Position numbers and translations under genes: made by a program. Source: Acidobacteriota bacterium (lineage in GTDB: Bacteria; Acidobacteriota; Terriglobia; UBA7540; JAPUME01). Taken from it: 6,366 nucleotides of DNA. The DNA is taken from NCBI GenBank assembly GCA_027294185.1, contig JAPUME010000318.1, positions 1-6,366 on the forward strand. Direction: 5' to 3'. The first letter of the stretch is position 1; each line of letters begins with the position of its first letter. Below, in pieces: positions 1-5,874 of this stretch. Below the pieces are notes generated by a model. It saw only the letters and a list, made by a program, of their open reading frames with translations. It had not been told where the DNA came from and ran no database searches.

Positions 1-959
1 GTCTGGAGCGCCTCGATCAATCCCTCGGGTGGAACCGTCGCACCGGTTTCAGGATCCAGGGTCAACTTGCCCATCATCGCCTGCGCCGTCAGAAAATGAG
101 CATCGGCGTGTTTGGGATTAAGTTCCAGGCACTTCTTGAACGCTGCCTCTGCTTCCTCCATTTGAGTGCCCTGGTTGTAGAGGATCGCTCCCAGGTTGAA
201 ATAGTTTTTTGCCGCGCCTTCCGGACTTAATTCGGAAGCCTTGTCGAATTCCACCCGGGCTTCATCCACCTTCCCCATCTTTGCCAGGGCCAGAGCGAAG
301 TTGCTGTGGGTCGAGGCCGTTTCAGGCTGCAACTCGATTGCCTGCTTGTAGCTTTTTTCAGCCTCTTCGTATTTTCCCGCAGCCGCATAGGTGTCGGCGA
401 TGCGGGCGACGATTACGGGAATGTTGCGCAGTTTGGCCATCTTGAGCGCCGCTTCGAAATGGGTAATCGCTTCGTCATAGTTTTTCTGCTGCACGTAGAG
501 GTTGCCCGCATTGAAGTATTCCGTCAGGCTTGTAAATTCCTTTTTGTCCTTGGCCTGTGCCTCATCCTGTTTCTTCTTCCCCGCAACGTATTCGGGGCTA
601 CTCTCTTGATCCTTTCTTTCCTTGGCCAGGTCGAAATCCACTTGCTTCTGACCGCTTCCGAGGCGGGCGTCAATACCGAACAGCTTGGTGCCTGCGGGGC
701 TCCATAGCTCTATTTGGTAACTCCCTATGGGTAAGCCGATGTAAGCGTACTCGCCTCGCTTGTTCGTCTTGACTTTGTAGCTGCGGTCTATTGCATTGTT
801 CTTGATGATAATCTGGTGGTCGACAAGGATTTCACCGTTCATCCCCGTCACTTTACCACGAACTCCCGCCGTGGTTTGCGCCGACGCCTGAAGCGTGCAA
901 CTCAGGACGAAGAGCGCCACAAGAATGCCCACTCTTGCGATTGGAATCAAACGTATCAT
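1..959 (-). CDS. Exported carboxypeptidase-regulatory-like domain / TPR repeat protein (C-terminus beyond the window)
   Basis: The first 319 codons are present and the frame is still open at the left edge, so the protein is partial. Residues 1-27 form a signal peptide: a short basic start (MIRLIPIAR), a hydrophobic core and an ASA cleavage site before Q28. A lipobox-like VLSC at 18-21 makes a lipoprotein possible. Residues 31 to about 112 resemble a carboxypeptidase-regulatory/Ig-like beta-sandwich domain, with GVRGKV at the start and RGEY...GLPIGSYQIEL in the middle. A lysine- and glutamate-rich linker (about 113-145) leads into at least four TPR units near 145-178, 182-212, 216-246 and 250-282, with typical YDEAITHFEAAL, YEEAEKSYKQAIEL and LNPKHADAH signatures. 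It probably acts outside the cytoplasm as a protein-interaction scaffold; the partner is unknown. The ATG is supported by a strong AAGGAGGA and a promoter just upstream. The domain pairing is familiar from Acidobacteriota, but no specific function can be assigned. Confidence 0.88.
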   Translation of the reverse strand, partial: MIRLIPIARVGILVALFVLSCTLQASAQTTAGVRGKVTGMNGEILVDHQIIIKNNAIDRSYKVKTNKRGEYAYIGLPIGSYQIELWSPAGTKLFGIDARLGSGQKQVDFDLAKERKDQESSPEYVAGKKKQDEAQAKDKKEFTSLTEYFNAGNLYVQQKNYDEAITHFEAALKMAKLRNIPVIVARIADTYAAAGKYEEAEKSYKQAIELQPETASTHSNFALALAKMGKVDEARVEFDKASELSPEGAAKNYFNLGAILYNQGTQMEEAEAAFKKCLELNPKHADAHFLTAQAMMGKLTLDPETGATVPPEGLIEALQ

Positions 960-963
960 AGGG

Positions 964-971
964 TCCTCCTT
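964..971 (-). promoter_or_regulatory. Strong Shine-Dalgarno of the TPR gene
   Basis: Read leftward, this is AAGGAGGA, a near-perfect match to the 16S rRNA tail, ending 4 bases before the ATG at 959-957. It fixes the start of the exported TPR protein and is the strongest ribosome binding site in the window. queE and queC have none this clear. Confidence 0.85.
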
Positions 972-987
972 CTTAGGTAACACCCTG

Positions 988-1016
988 ATTCTAGCCTTTC
1001 TGAGCCCCGTGCTCAA
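988..1016 (-). promoter_or_regulatory. Sigma-70-type promoter for the TPR gene
   Basis: On the minus strand a -35 box TTGAGC (1016-1011, 4 of 6 to consensus) is separated by exactly 17 bases from a -10 box TAGAAT (993-988, 5 of 6). Transcription would begin near 981, giving a leader of about 22 bases that contains the AAGGAGGA site. It lies wholly in the 67-base gap between the queC stop and the TPR start. This implies that the TPR gene is transcribed independently of the queuosine genes. No other gene in the window has an equally good match. Called by eye from consensus and spacing. Confidence 0.6.
1001..1015. repeat. Perfect 5-bp dyad overlapping the -35 box
   Basis: TGAGC and GCTCA flank a 5-base loop. 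The dyad lies in the promoter spacer and covers five bases of the -35 box, starting 12 bases after the queC stop codon. It could be a repressor operator or a short 3' hairpin of the queC transcript. No T-tract follows on the minus strand, so it is not a standard intrinsic terminator. A dyad this short can occur by chance. Confidence 0.3.
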
Positions 1017-1026
1017 GTCCGGCTTT

Positions 1027-1764
1027 CTAAAGAGAAGCCGGGGCCGTCGACACGGGCGGGTGGTAAACGGGCCGCTCCCGGTAGCCGAGGGGGTCTTCTA
1101 CACCCGCTTCCTGGAAGGCCCGCAAGCGCAGAGCACAACTGTCACAGGTGCCGCAGGCCATCTCATCTCCGCGGTAGCAGGACCAGGTAAGGTGAAACGG
1201 GGCTCCCAACTCCAGGCCCCGGCCTACGATCGCGCTTTTCCGCATGTGAATGAGCGGTGTTACGAGCTCCAAACGGGTCTCTGGCTTGGTGCCCAGCTCG
1301 ATCACCTTCTGCCAGGCTTCGTAGTACGCCTCGCGGCAGTCGGGGTAACCGGAACTGTCCTCTTCGACGGCCCCTATGAAAATCTTGCGCGCGCCCAGAA
1401 CTTCACCCCAGGAGACTGCGATGGAGAGAAAGTGGGCGTTGCGAAAGGGAACATAGCTCAGCGGGATCCCCTTGCGCTCCAGATTCGCTGTTTCCACCTC
1501 GACTCGCTCGTCGGTGAGGCTTGAGTGGCCGATCTGTTTCAAAGGGTTCACCCGGGTGATCATTCTCTCCTCGGAGCGATAGAATTCGGAAATTTCTCGG
1601 AAGGCGCGAAGCTCCCGCTCCTCCCCCCGTTGCCCGTAGGAGACATGGAGCATCGCCAGCCGGTAACTTTGGCGGGCGATGGCGGCCGTCACCGCGCTGT
1701 CCATGCCGCCGCTCAGGAGTACGACCGCAAGCTGCTTTCCGGGAGTCTTATTGTCCGCTTTCAT
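1027..1764 (-). CDS. queC: 7-cyano-7-deazaguanine (preQ0) synthase QueC
   Basis: QueC converts 7-carboxy-7-deazaguanine (CDG) to preQ0 in the cytoplasm, using ammonia and ATP; preQ0 is the last shared intermediate before QueF and tRNA insertion. The 245-residue protein has the adenylation PP-loop SGGMDS at 18-23 and a SYGQRG segment at 42-47. Near the C-terminus is the family's zinc site, four cysteines at 196, 204, 207 and 210 within SCYRGDEMACGTCDSC. Length is in the usual range for the family. The ATG at 1764 is the only reasonable start, because an in-frame TAG lies four codons upstream, but no clear Shine-Dalgarno precedes it. It is the third gene after queD and queE, separated from queE by 93 bases, which leaves room for separate control. 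The last 15 or so residues (from RPVYHPP) are a short proline-containing tail. Confidence 0.96.
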   Translation of the reverse strand: MKADNKTPGKQLAVVLLSGGMDSAVTAAIARQSYRLAMLHVSYGQRGEERELRAFREISEFYRSEERMITRVNPLKQIGHSSLTDERVEVETANLERKGIPLSYVPFRNAHFLSIAVSWGEVLGARKIFIGAVEEDSSGYPDCREAYYEAWQKVIELGTKPETRLELVTPLIHMRKSAIVGRGLELGAPFHLTWSCYRGDEMACGTCDSCALRLRAFQEAGVEDPLGYRERPVYHPPVSTAPASL

Positions 1765-1857
1765 GTTCGGAATCTATTTCGTACTCTCTTACTGGGATGC
1801 CATTTCTTAAAGATTAGTTTACCCGGGATGGTCGCTCCAGAAAACTGTAAATAGTCT

Positions 1858-2496
1858 TCAGACGCCGCGGGTACCCGGGTCCCAGATGAATTTGTGAAGC
1901 TGGAACCCGAGGCGGACGCGCAACTCGTCGGCCAAAATCCATTCCGTTAGTTGGCGGGCGGGTAGCCGGCCGAAGACGGGCGACAGAATGACCTCTTCCA
2001 CGCGAAGCCGTTTTCGATGCTCTTCCAGAAAATCCTTCGCATAGGTGTAGTCCTCGCGGTCCAGAATCACAAATTTGAGCTGGTCTTTCCCGTCGAGCAC
2101 CTGAAGATTTTCCCGGCAGAATTTCCCTCCCTCACCACTGGCCGGACATTTGACGTCGACAATTTTCACGACCGACTCCGGGAGGTTTCCCACGAAACGC
2201 TCGCCGCTGGTTTCCACCAGCACCCGGTAGCCTTCCTCAATCAGGGTTTCCGTCAGGGGGATGATCTCAGGTTGCAGGAGCGGTTCACCACCGGTGATCT
2301 CCACCAATTTCCCGCCATAGCCGCGCACGCAGGCCAGAACCTCATCCAGGCTCATCTGCCGGCCGCCGTGGAAGGCGTAGGCGGTGTCGCACCAGTGACA
2401 GCGCAAATTGCATCCCGTCAGCCGCACAAATACGCACGGCAGTCCTGCGTAGGTCGATTCACCCTGAATGGATTTGAATATTTCCGTAATGACCAT
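1858..2496 (-). CDS. queE: 7-carboxy-7-deazaguanine synthase QueE (radical SAM)
   Basis: QueE is the radical S-adenosylmethionine enzyme that contracts 6-carboxy-5,6,7,8-tetrahydropterin to 7-carboxy-7-deazaguanine with loss of ammonia. The 212-residue protein opens with the family signature EIFKSIQGES at 5-14. The three 4Fe-4S cysteines are C29, C33 and C36 in TGCNLRCHWCDT, the canonical CX3CX2C spacing. The SAM-binding GGEP motif is at 69-72. Its length matches compact QueE proteins. Its ATG lies 22 bases after the queD stop, so the two are very likely co-transcribed. The spacer holds only a weak ribosome-binding match (GGAA, rather distant), so translation may depend partly on coupling to queD. 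Its product is the substrate of the next gene, queC. Confidence 0.96.
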   Translation of the reverse strand: MVITEIFKSIQGESTYAGLPCVFVRLTGCNLRCHWCDTAYAFHGGRQMSLDEVLACVRGYGGKLVEITGGEPLLQPEIIPLTETLIEEGYRVLVETSGERFVGNLPESVVKIVDVKCPASGEGGKFCRENLQVLDGKDQLKFVILDREDYTYAKDFLEEHRKRLRVEEVILSPVFGRLPARQLTEWILADELRVRLGFQLHKFIWDPGTRGV

Positions 2497-2518
2497 CGGC
2501 TTGCTTCGTTCCGGCAGG

Positions 2519-2896
2519 CTATAGCTCGCCCAGGTGGTAGGTTGCCCAGGTCCCGGAGCTCTCCCAGACCGTGACGGATTTTACCTTAAGGCTTTCTTCG
2601 TCGTAGTTCTGCTGGATTTCCTCGAAGAAATACTTGGCCAGGTTTTCCGCGGAGGGATTGACCCGGTCGAAAGGAGGAAGATCGTTCAGGAATTGGTGGT
2701 CCAAACGGTCGGCGGTGGAATGAATCTGTGAGCGTATGTTTTTGAAATCGACCAGCAGGCCGACGGAATCAAGCTCTTCACCGGCTACCACGACCTGAAT
2801 CTTGTAGTTGTGGCCGTGGACATTCTCGCATTTCCCTTTGTATCCACGCAGGGCATGCCCCGCGGCAAACTCATGCTCGACGGCGACTTCAAACAT
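2519..2896 (-). CDS. queD: 6-carboxy-5,6,7,8-tetrahydropterin synthase QueD
   Basis: QueD converts 7,8-dihydroneopterin triphosphate, made from GTP by a GTP cyclohydrolase I not present here, to 6-carboxytetrahydropterin. The 125-residue protein is a single PTPS-fold domain. Zinc ligands are H14 (in FAAGH), H27 and H29 (in HGHNY). The likely catalytic cysteine is C23 in CENVHGH. D66-H67 (LDHQFLND) supply the Asp/His of the charge relay, and E112 (VWESSG) is the expected pterin-anchoring glutamate. NPSAENLA at 80-87 is also typical. Retention of C23 argues for QueD rather than eukaryotic-type PTPS activity in biopterin synthesis. The ATG has a good AAAGGGA site upstream. It is the first gene of the queD-queE-queC run, 118 bases after the helicase stop. 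Confidence 0.96.
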   Translation of the reverse strand: MFEVAVEHEFAAGHALRGYKGKCENVHGHNYKIQVVVAGEELDSVGLLVDFKNIRSQIHSTADRLDHQFLNDLPPFDRVNPSAENLAKYFFEEIQQNYDEESLKVKSVTVWESSGTWATYHLGEL

Positions 2897-2901
2897 GGCG
2901 A

Positions 2902-2908
2902 TCCCTTT
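2902..2908 (-). promoter_or_regulatory. Shine-Dalgarno of queD
   Basis: AAAGGGA on the minus strand, 5 bases before the queD ATG. It confirms that start over an overlapping 24-codon ORF (2963 to 2889) that runs across it in another frame. Confidence 0.6.
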
Positions 2909-2983
2909 CTCCCGGTGCCGAAACTACTTTTGTGCAGGATGGCACTACTGTTCCCCTGTCCATGAGCTTAATGGAGGCGAAGG

Positions 2984-3001
2984 AGCAGAATCTTCTCTGC
3001 T
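2984..3001 (-). other. Inverted repeat downstream of the helicase gene
   Basis: AGCAGA and TCTGCT form a perfect 6-bp stem around a 6-base loop, starting 13 bases past the helicase stop codon. The position suits a transcript-end or processing hairpin between the helicase and queD. The sequence after the stem is CCTTCGCC rather than a U-run, so a classical rho-independent terminator is doubtful. Confidence 0.3.
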
Positions 3002-3014
3002 TTCCACCCCTTGG

Positions 3015-4949
3015 CTATTCTCGCATGAAACGGCGCAGCTCTTCCAGACTCTCGCTGATGCGGTATGGCGGCAGGCTCTCCAGGAACATTTTTCCGTAGG
3101 CCTTCCGCGCGATCCGGTTGTCGAGGAGGCAAAGGATTCCGCGGTCCGATTGGCTGCGAAGCAGCCGCCCGAATCCCTGCTTGAGCCGTATGATGGCGTC
3201 CGGAATCTGGTAGTCGGTGAAGGCGTTGCCGCCGTCCTCGTTGATCATGCGGATGCGTGCAGCGACCACCGGGTCGCTCGGCACCGCAAAGGGAAGCCGG
3301 TCGACAATCACCGCGCTCAACTGCTCCCCCTGAACATCCACTCCCTGCCAGAAGGAGCTGGTGGCGAAAAGCACGGCATGCGGCGTACGGCGGAAACGGT
3401 CGAGCAAACGGGTTTTGGGAGCGGTGCCTTGCAGAAACATCTCATAGGGCACACGCTTGCGGACTCGTTCATAGAGTTCCCTCATCTGCTGGTAGCTGGT
3501 GAACAGGACGAAGGCGCGGCCCTCGGAGGCTTCCAGAACTTCTACGATGACATCAGCGGCGCGGGCAGGAAAATTCTGCGCCCGGGGGTCGGGAAGCGAA
3601 GTTGGCATGTAAAAAAGCGCTTGGTCGGAATAATCGAACGGGCTCGCCAGAATCCGTTCCCTGGCGTAGGGAACACCCAGTCTGTTTTTCAGAAACTGGA
3701 AATTGTCGGCGACCGAGAGCGTCGCCGAGGTCAGCACGACCGACTCCACGCGGTTGAAGAGCCGCTCTTCGAGGATTTCGGAAACATCGATGGGAGAGGC
3801 TTCCAGAAACACGCCTCTTCCCCGCCGCTCCCACCAGTAGACGAAGTTTCGCTCCTTGCTTTCGAGCAGATACTTCACCGCTTGTCGCAATTCCTTGGCT
3901 CGTCGAATCAGATTGTTGGCCTCTTCAGGCCGGGAGGGCAGACCTTCGAGCTCACTCGAGAGGCGCGTCAAGGCGTTCTGGAGCGTTTCGTAGGCGCGCC
4001 GGTGAGATTCGAGAAACGCTTCCCGCTGATCGAAGTTGAAACGCCCCTCTTGAGCAGGGAATACCGAAAAAAAGGTGTCCGTCGCCAGCCGCAGCCGTTC
4101 GAGGCAGCGTTGCAGCGCTTCGCTGCCGAGATTCTTGACCTTCAAGGTGGCTTCTGAGTCGCGCGCCAACTCTTCCAGCCGGTAATTGCTGACCCGCAAG
4201 CCGAAATACTGTGTGGCAACGTCTTCCAACTCGTGGGCCTCGTCGAAGACCACTGCGGAATATTCCGGTATGAGTCCGGCGAATTCCGTCTGCTTCAGAG
4301 CCAGGTCGGCGAAAAAGAGGTGGTGATTGACGATGATCAGGTCTGATTCGGCGGCGTCCTGGTGCATCTTGGTGATGAAGCAGCGGTCGAATTCCTTGCA
4401 CTTCTGTCCGGTGCAGGTCTCCCGCCGCGCGTCGATTCGCCGCCATAGCTCGCTCGAATCGGGCAGGATTTCCAGCTCCGCCCGGTCGCCGGTTTCCGTG
4501 CGCTTCTCCCATTTACGAATCTTCGCGAACTGGTCCACCTCTTCCAGGCCGTTGAGGAACGGCTCGTCCACCATGTCGTAGACCTTCTGCCGGCACAGGT
4601 AGTTGCTGCGGCCCTTCATCAGCGTGGCTCGCAGCTTGGGGAAGAGTTTCCGCAGGAAGGCGATGTCTTTGAAGTAGAGTTGTTCCTGGAGATTTTTCGT
4701 CGCCGCAGAGATGACCACTCGCTGGCCGCTCAGGAGAATCGGCACCAGGTAGGCGAGCGTTTTTCCGGTTCCCGTGCCGGCTTCGGCCACGGCATGATGG
4801 CCGCCCCGAAGGGCCGAGTCGATCAGCTCGGCCATCTCAAGCTGCGCGGGACGATGCTCGTAGCTCGGATGGTGCGACGCCAGCCAGCCCCCGGGTCCGA
4901 AGATGGTCTCAAGCGAGACCTCTTGTTCTTTTGTTTTTGGCCGTTTCAA
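3015..4949 (-). CDS. ATP-dependent DNA helicase of the DinG/YoaA (XPD-like, Fe-S) family
   Basis: This is a superfamily 2 helicase of the XPD/DinG branch, expected to unwind DNA 5' to 3' in repair or in resolving R-loops and stalled forks. Taking the TTG at 4949 as start (644 residues), a Q-motif-like YEHRPAQ lies at 30-36, Walker A AGTGTGKT at 57-64, DEAH at 236-239, LTSATL at 406-411, WQGVDVQG in motif V and QGFGRLLR (motif VI) at 591-598. Four cysteines, C119, C179, C184 and C190, sit between Walker A and DEAH where the family binds a 4Fe-4S cluster. The frame is open further up to a TTG at 5030 (671 residues). That start has no ribosome binding site and adds an unconserved-looking stretch; the 4949 TTG has a weak GGAAGAA ahead of it. 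No ATG or GTG start fits before the conserved region. DinG versus YoaA cannot be decided here. It lies in line with the siroheme gene upstream and queD downstream. Confidence 0.93.
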   Translation of the reverse strand: MKRPKTKEQEVSLETIFGPGGWLASHHPSYEHRPAQLEMAELIDSALRGGHHAVAEAGTGTGKTLAYLVPILLSGQRVVISAATKNLQEQLYFKDIAFLRKLFPKLRATLMKGRSNYLCRQKVYDMVDEPFLNGLEEVDQFAKIRKWEKRTETGDRAELEILPDSSELWRRIDARRETCTGQKCKEFDRCFITKMHQDAAESDLIIVNHHLFFADLALKQTEFAGLIPEYSAVVFDEAHELEDVATQYFGLRVSNYRLEELARDSEATLKVKNLGSEALQRCLERLRLATDTFFSVFPAQEGRFNFDQREAFLESHRRAYETLQNALTRLSSELEGLPSRPEEANNLIRRAKELRQAVKYLLESKERNFVYWWERRGRGVFLEASPIDVSEILEERLFNRVESVVLTSATLSVADNFQFLKNRLGVPYARERILASPFDYSDQALFYMPTSLPDPRAQNFPARAADVIVEVLEASEGRAFVLFTSYQQMRELYERVRKRVPYEMFLQGTAPKTRLLDRFRRTPHAVLFATSSFWQGVDVQGEQLSAVIVDRLPFAVPSDPVVAARIRMINEDGGNAFTDYQIPDAIIRLKQGFGRLLRSQSDRGILCLLDNRIARKAYGKMFLESLPPYRISESLEELRRFMRE

Positions 4950-5064
4950 GAATTTCTTCCGCTTGCCAAGGTTTCCTATTAGGTTAGCATTTTCCCGGCA
5001 GCGCAGGTGAGGAGAAATAGGAGGGATCAAGCTGGAATCGTAATGGATTTGCCGGCGCCAACAG

Positions 5065-5715
5065 TCATCTCTTTGCAGAAGGTCCGGACTTTCGGGGTGT
5101 GCGCCGGGGGGTAGCCTTCGTGCGCCGGTTCTGTCGAATTTTCAGACTTTTCCCGATCGCTTCTCCCGCAAGAATTCTCTGCATTCGGGCACGGTCGAAT
5201 TGTTTGGGCATGTGTGATTTGAGCTGTCCTCGAAGCTTGCTGAGGGATGCGAGACGGGCTGAGATGCCTTTTTCCAGAAGAGTATCCAGTTGTTGGCGAA
5301 GGAGTTTCGCGAGAGCCGGGCTCGCGCCGCCGGTGGAGATCGCTGCCTGCAACCGTCCGCGAGAAAGCCGTGCCGGGACCAGAAAGTCAGAGACTTTCGG
5401 GTCATCCGCCGAATTGAGAAGTGCTCCCGTACGGCGAGCCTCCCGTGCTACGGTCTTTTGAACCTTCGGGTCGTCGGTGGCGGCAAAGACCAGAAAGCTT
5501 CCCTTTAGGTCACCTTTCCGGTAACGTCGCTTCCGCAGGGTGAGCTTCTTGCGGGCTGTCAGGCGGGCAAGAGGAGGCGTAACCTCCGGGCTAATGAGAC
5601 GGACTTTTGCTCCTGCGGCCACGAGCGCCCGTGCCTTGCGCTCCGCCACCGGCCCTCCTCCTACCACGACGCAGCGTCGTCCGCGCAGATTCAAAAAGAT
5701 AGGATAGTGTTTCAT
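5065..5715 (-). CDS. Precorrin-2 dehydrogenase / sirohydrochlorin ferrochelatase (CysG N-domain / Met8 type)
   Basis: The enzyme oxidises precorrin-2 to sirohydrochlorin with NAD+ and, in bifunctional members, inserts Fe2+ to give siroheme, the cofactor of sulfite and nitrite reductases. The 216-residue protein begins with a Rossmann NAD-binding domain: HYPIFLNLRG, then VVVGGGPVAERKA at 16-28, and FAATDDP at 77-83. N101-S-A-D104-D-P aligns by eye with NVVDAP of E. coli CysG, so D104 matches the catalytic aspartate. ISTGGASP at 126-133 is the conserved active-site loop. A helical dimerisation region follows. There is no uroporphyrinogen methyltransferase domain, so a separate SUMT is needed. 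The last 29 residues carry 12 Lys/Arg and look disordered, unlike standard members. No good ribosome binding site precedes the ATG, which overlaps the stop of a possible leader ORF (ATGA). Confidence 0.93.
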   Translation of the reverse strand: MKHYPIFLNLRGRRCVVVGGGPVAERKARALVAAGAKVRLISPEVTPPLARLTARKKLTLRKRRYRKGDLKGSFLVFAATDDPKVQKTVAREARRTGALLNSADDPKVSDFLVPARLSRGRLQAAISTGGASPALAKLLRQQLDTLLEKGISARLASLSKLRGQLKSHMPKQFDRARMQRILAGEAIGKSLKIRQNRRTKATPRRTPRKSGPSAKR

Positions 5716-5777
5716 TGACTTGACATCTTTTGCGCGGCCCGTTTAGCCTCAGTTGGAGAAGGTTGATCGTTTGTCAA
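5712..5777 (-). CDS. Possible 21-residue leader ORF coupled to the siroheme gene
   Basis: A TTG at 5777 follows AAGGGAGAG (5789-5781) at a suitable distance and opens a 21-codon frame (MTNDQPSPTEAKRAAQKMSSQ). Its TGA overlaps the ATG of the siroheme gene in an ATGA junction, and that gene lacks a clear ribosome binding site of its own. This arrangement is typical of translational coupling. The frame stays open upstream, running antisense into der, so the exact start is uncertain and a chance ORF is possible. No function is claimed for the peptide. Confidence 0.3.
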   Translation of the reverse strand: MTNDQPSPTEAKRAAQKMSSQ

Positions 5778-5874
5778 AGCCTCTCCCTTCAAAAACTTTC
5801 CCTCTTGAATCACGGCGAGGATAACATAAGAAGTGCAGCGTGGGGCGGGGCTCCACCGATTGGAAAAGGAATCC

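Noticed and set aside
1021..1039. GGCTT...AAGCC inverted repeat spanning the queC stop, considered as a terminator.
   Set aside because: The stem is only 5 bp plus a bulged extension, it lies partly in coding sequence, and no T-tract follows on the minus strand.
895..1524. A 209-codon rightward frame opposite queC and the TPR gene start.
   Set aside because: It is the complement of queC's conserved zinc-site region and of the TPR gene's promoter, and its translation has no family features.
1765..1857. A specific -35/-10 pair for queC in the AT-rich spacer.
   Set aside because: The best pair (TTTTCT-17-TAAACT on the minus strand) is only 3 of 6 and 4 of 6, within chance expectation for AT-rich sequence.
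2889..2963. A 24-codon leftward ORF whose stop overlaps the queD start, resembling a leader peptide.
   Set aside because: It lacks a ribosome binding site, while queD has its own good AAAGGGA, so there is no reason to invoke coupling.
2897..3014. A possible preQ1 or preQ0 riboswitch upstream of queD.
   Set aside because: I looked for the short C-rich/A-rich preQ1 aptamer pattern and saw neither it nor a switching terminator. A covariance-model search for the preQ1 families would settle it.
2808..4157. A 449-codon rightward open frame opposite queD and the helicase.
   Set aside because: It is antisense to genes with full sets of family motifs, its translation shows no recognisable domain, and it crosses two unrelated genes. 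Long antisense frames are expected at this GC content.
5720..5747. TTGACA on the plus strand with TTTAGC 16 bases later, considered as a der promoter.
   Set aside because: The -10 matches only 3 of 6, and the start would leave a leader of over 100 bases; too weak to annotate.
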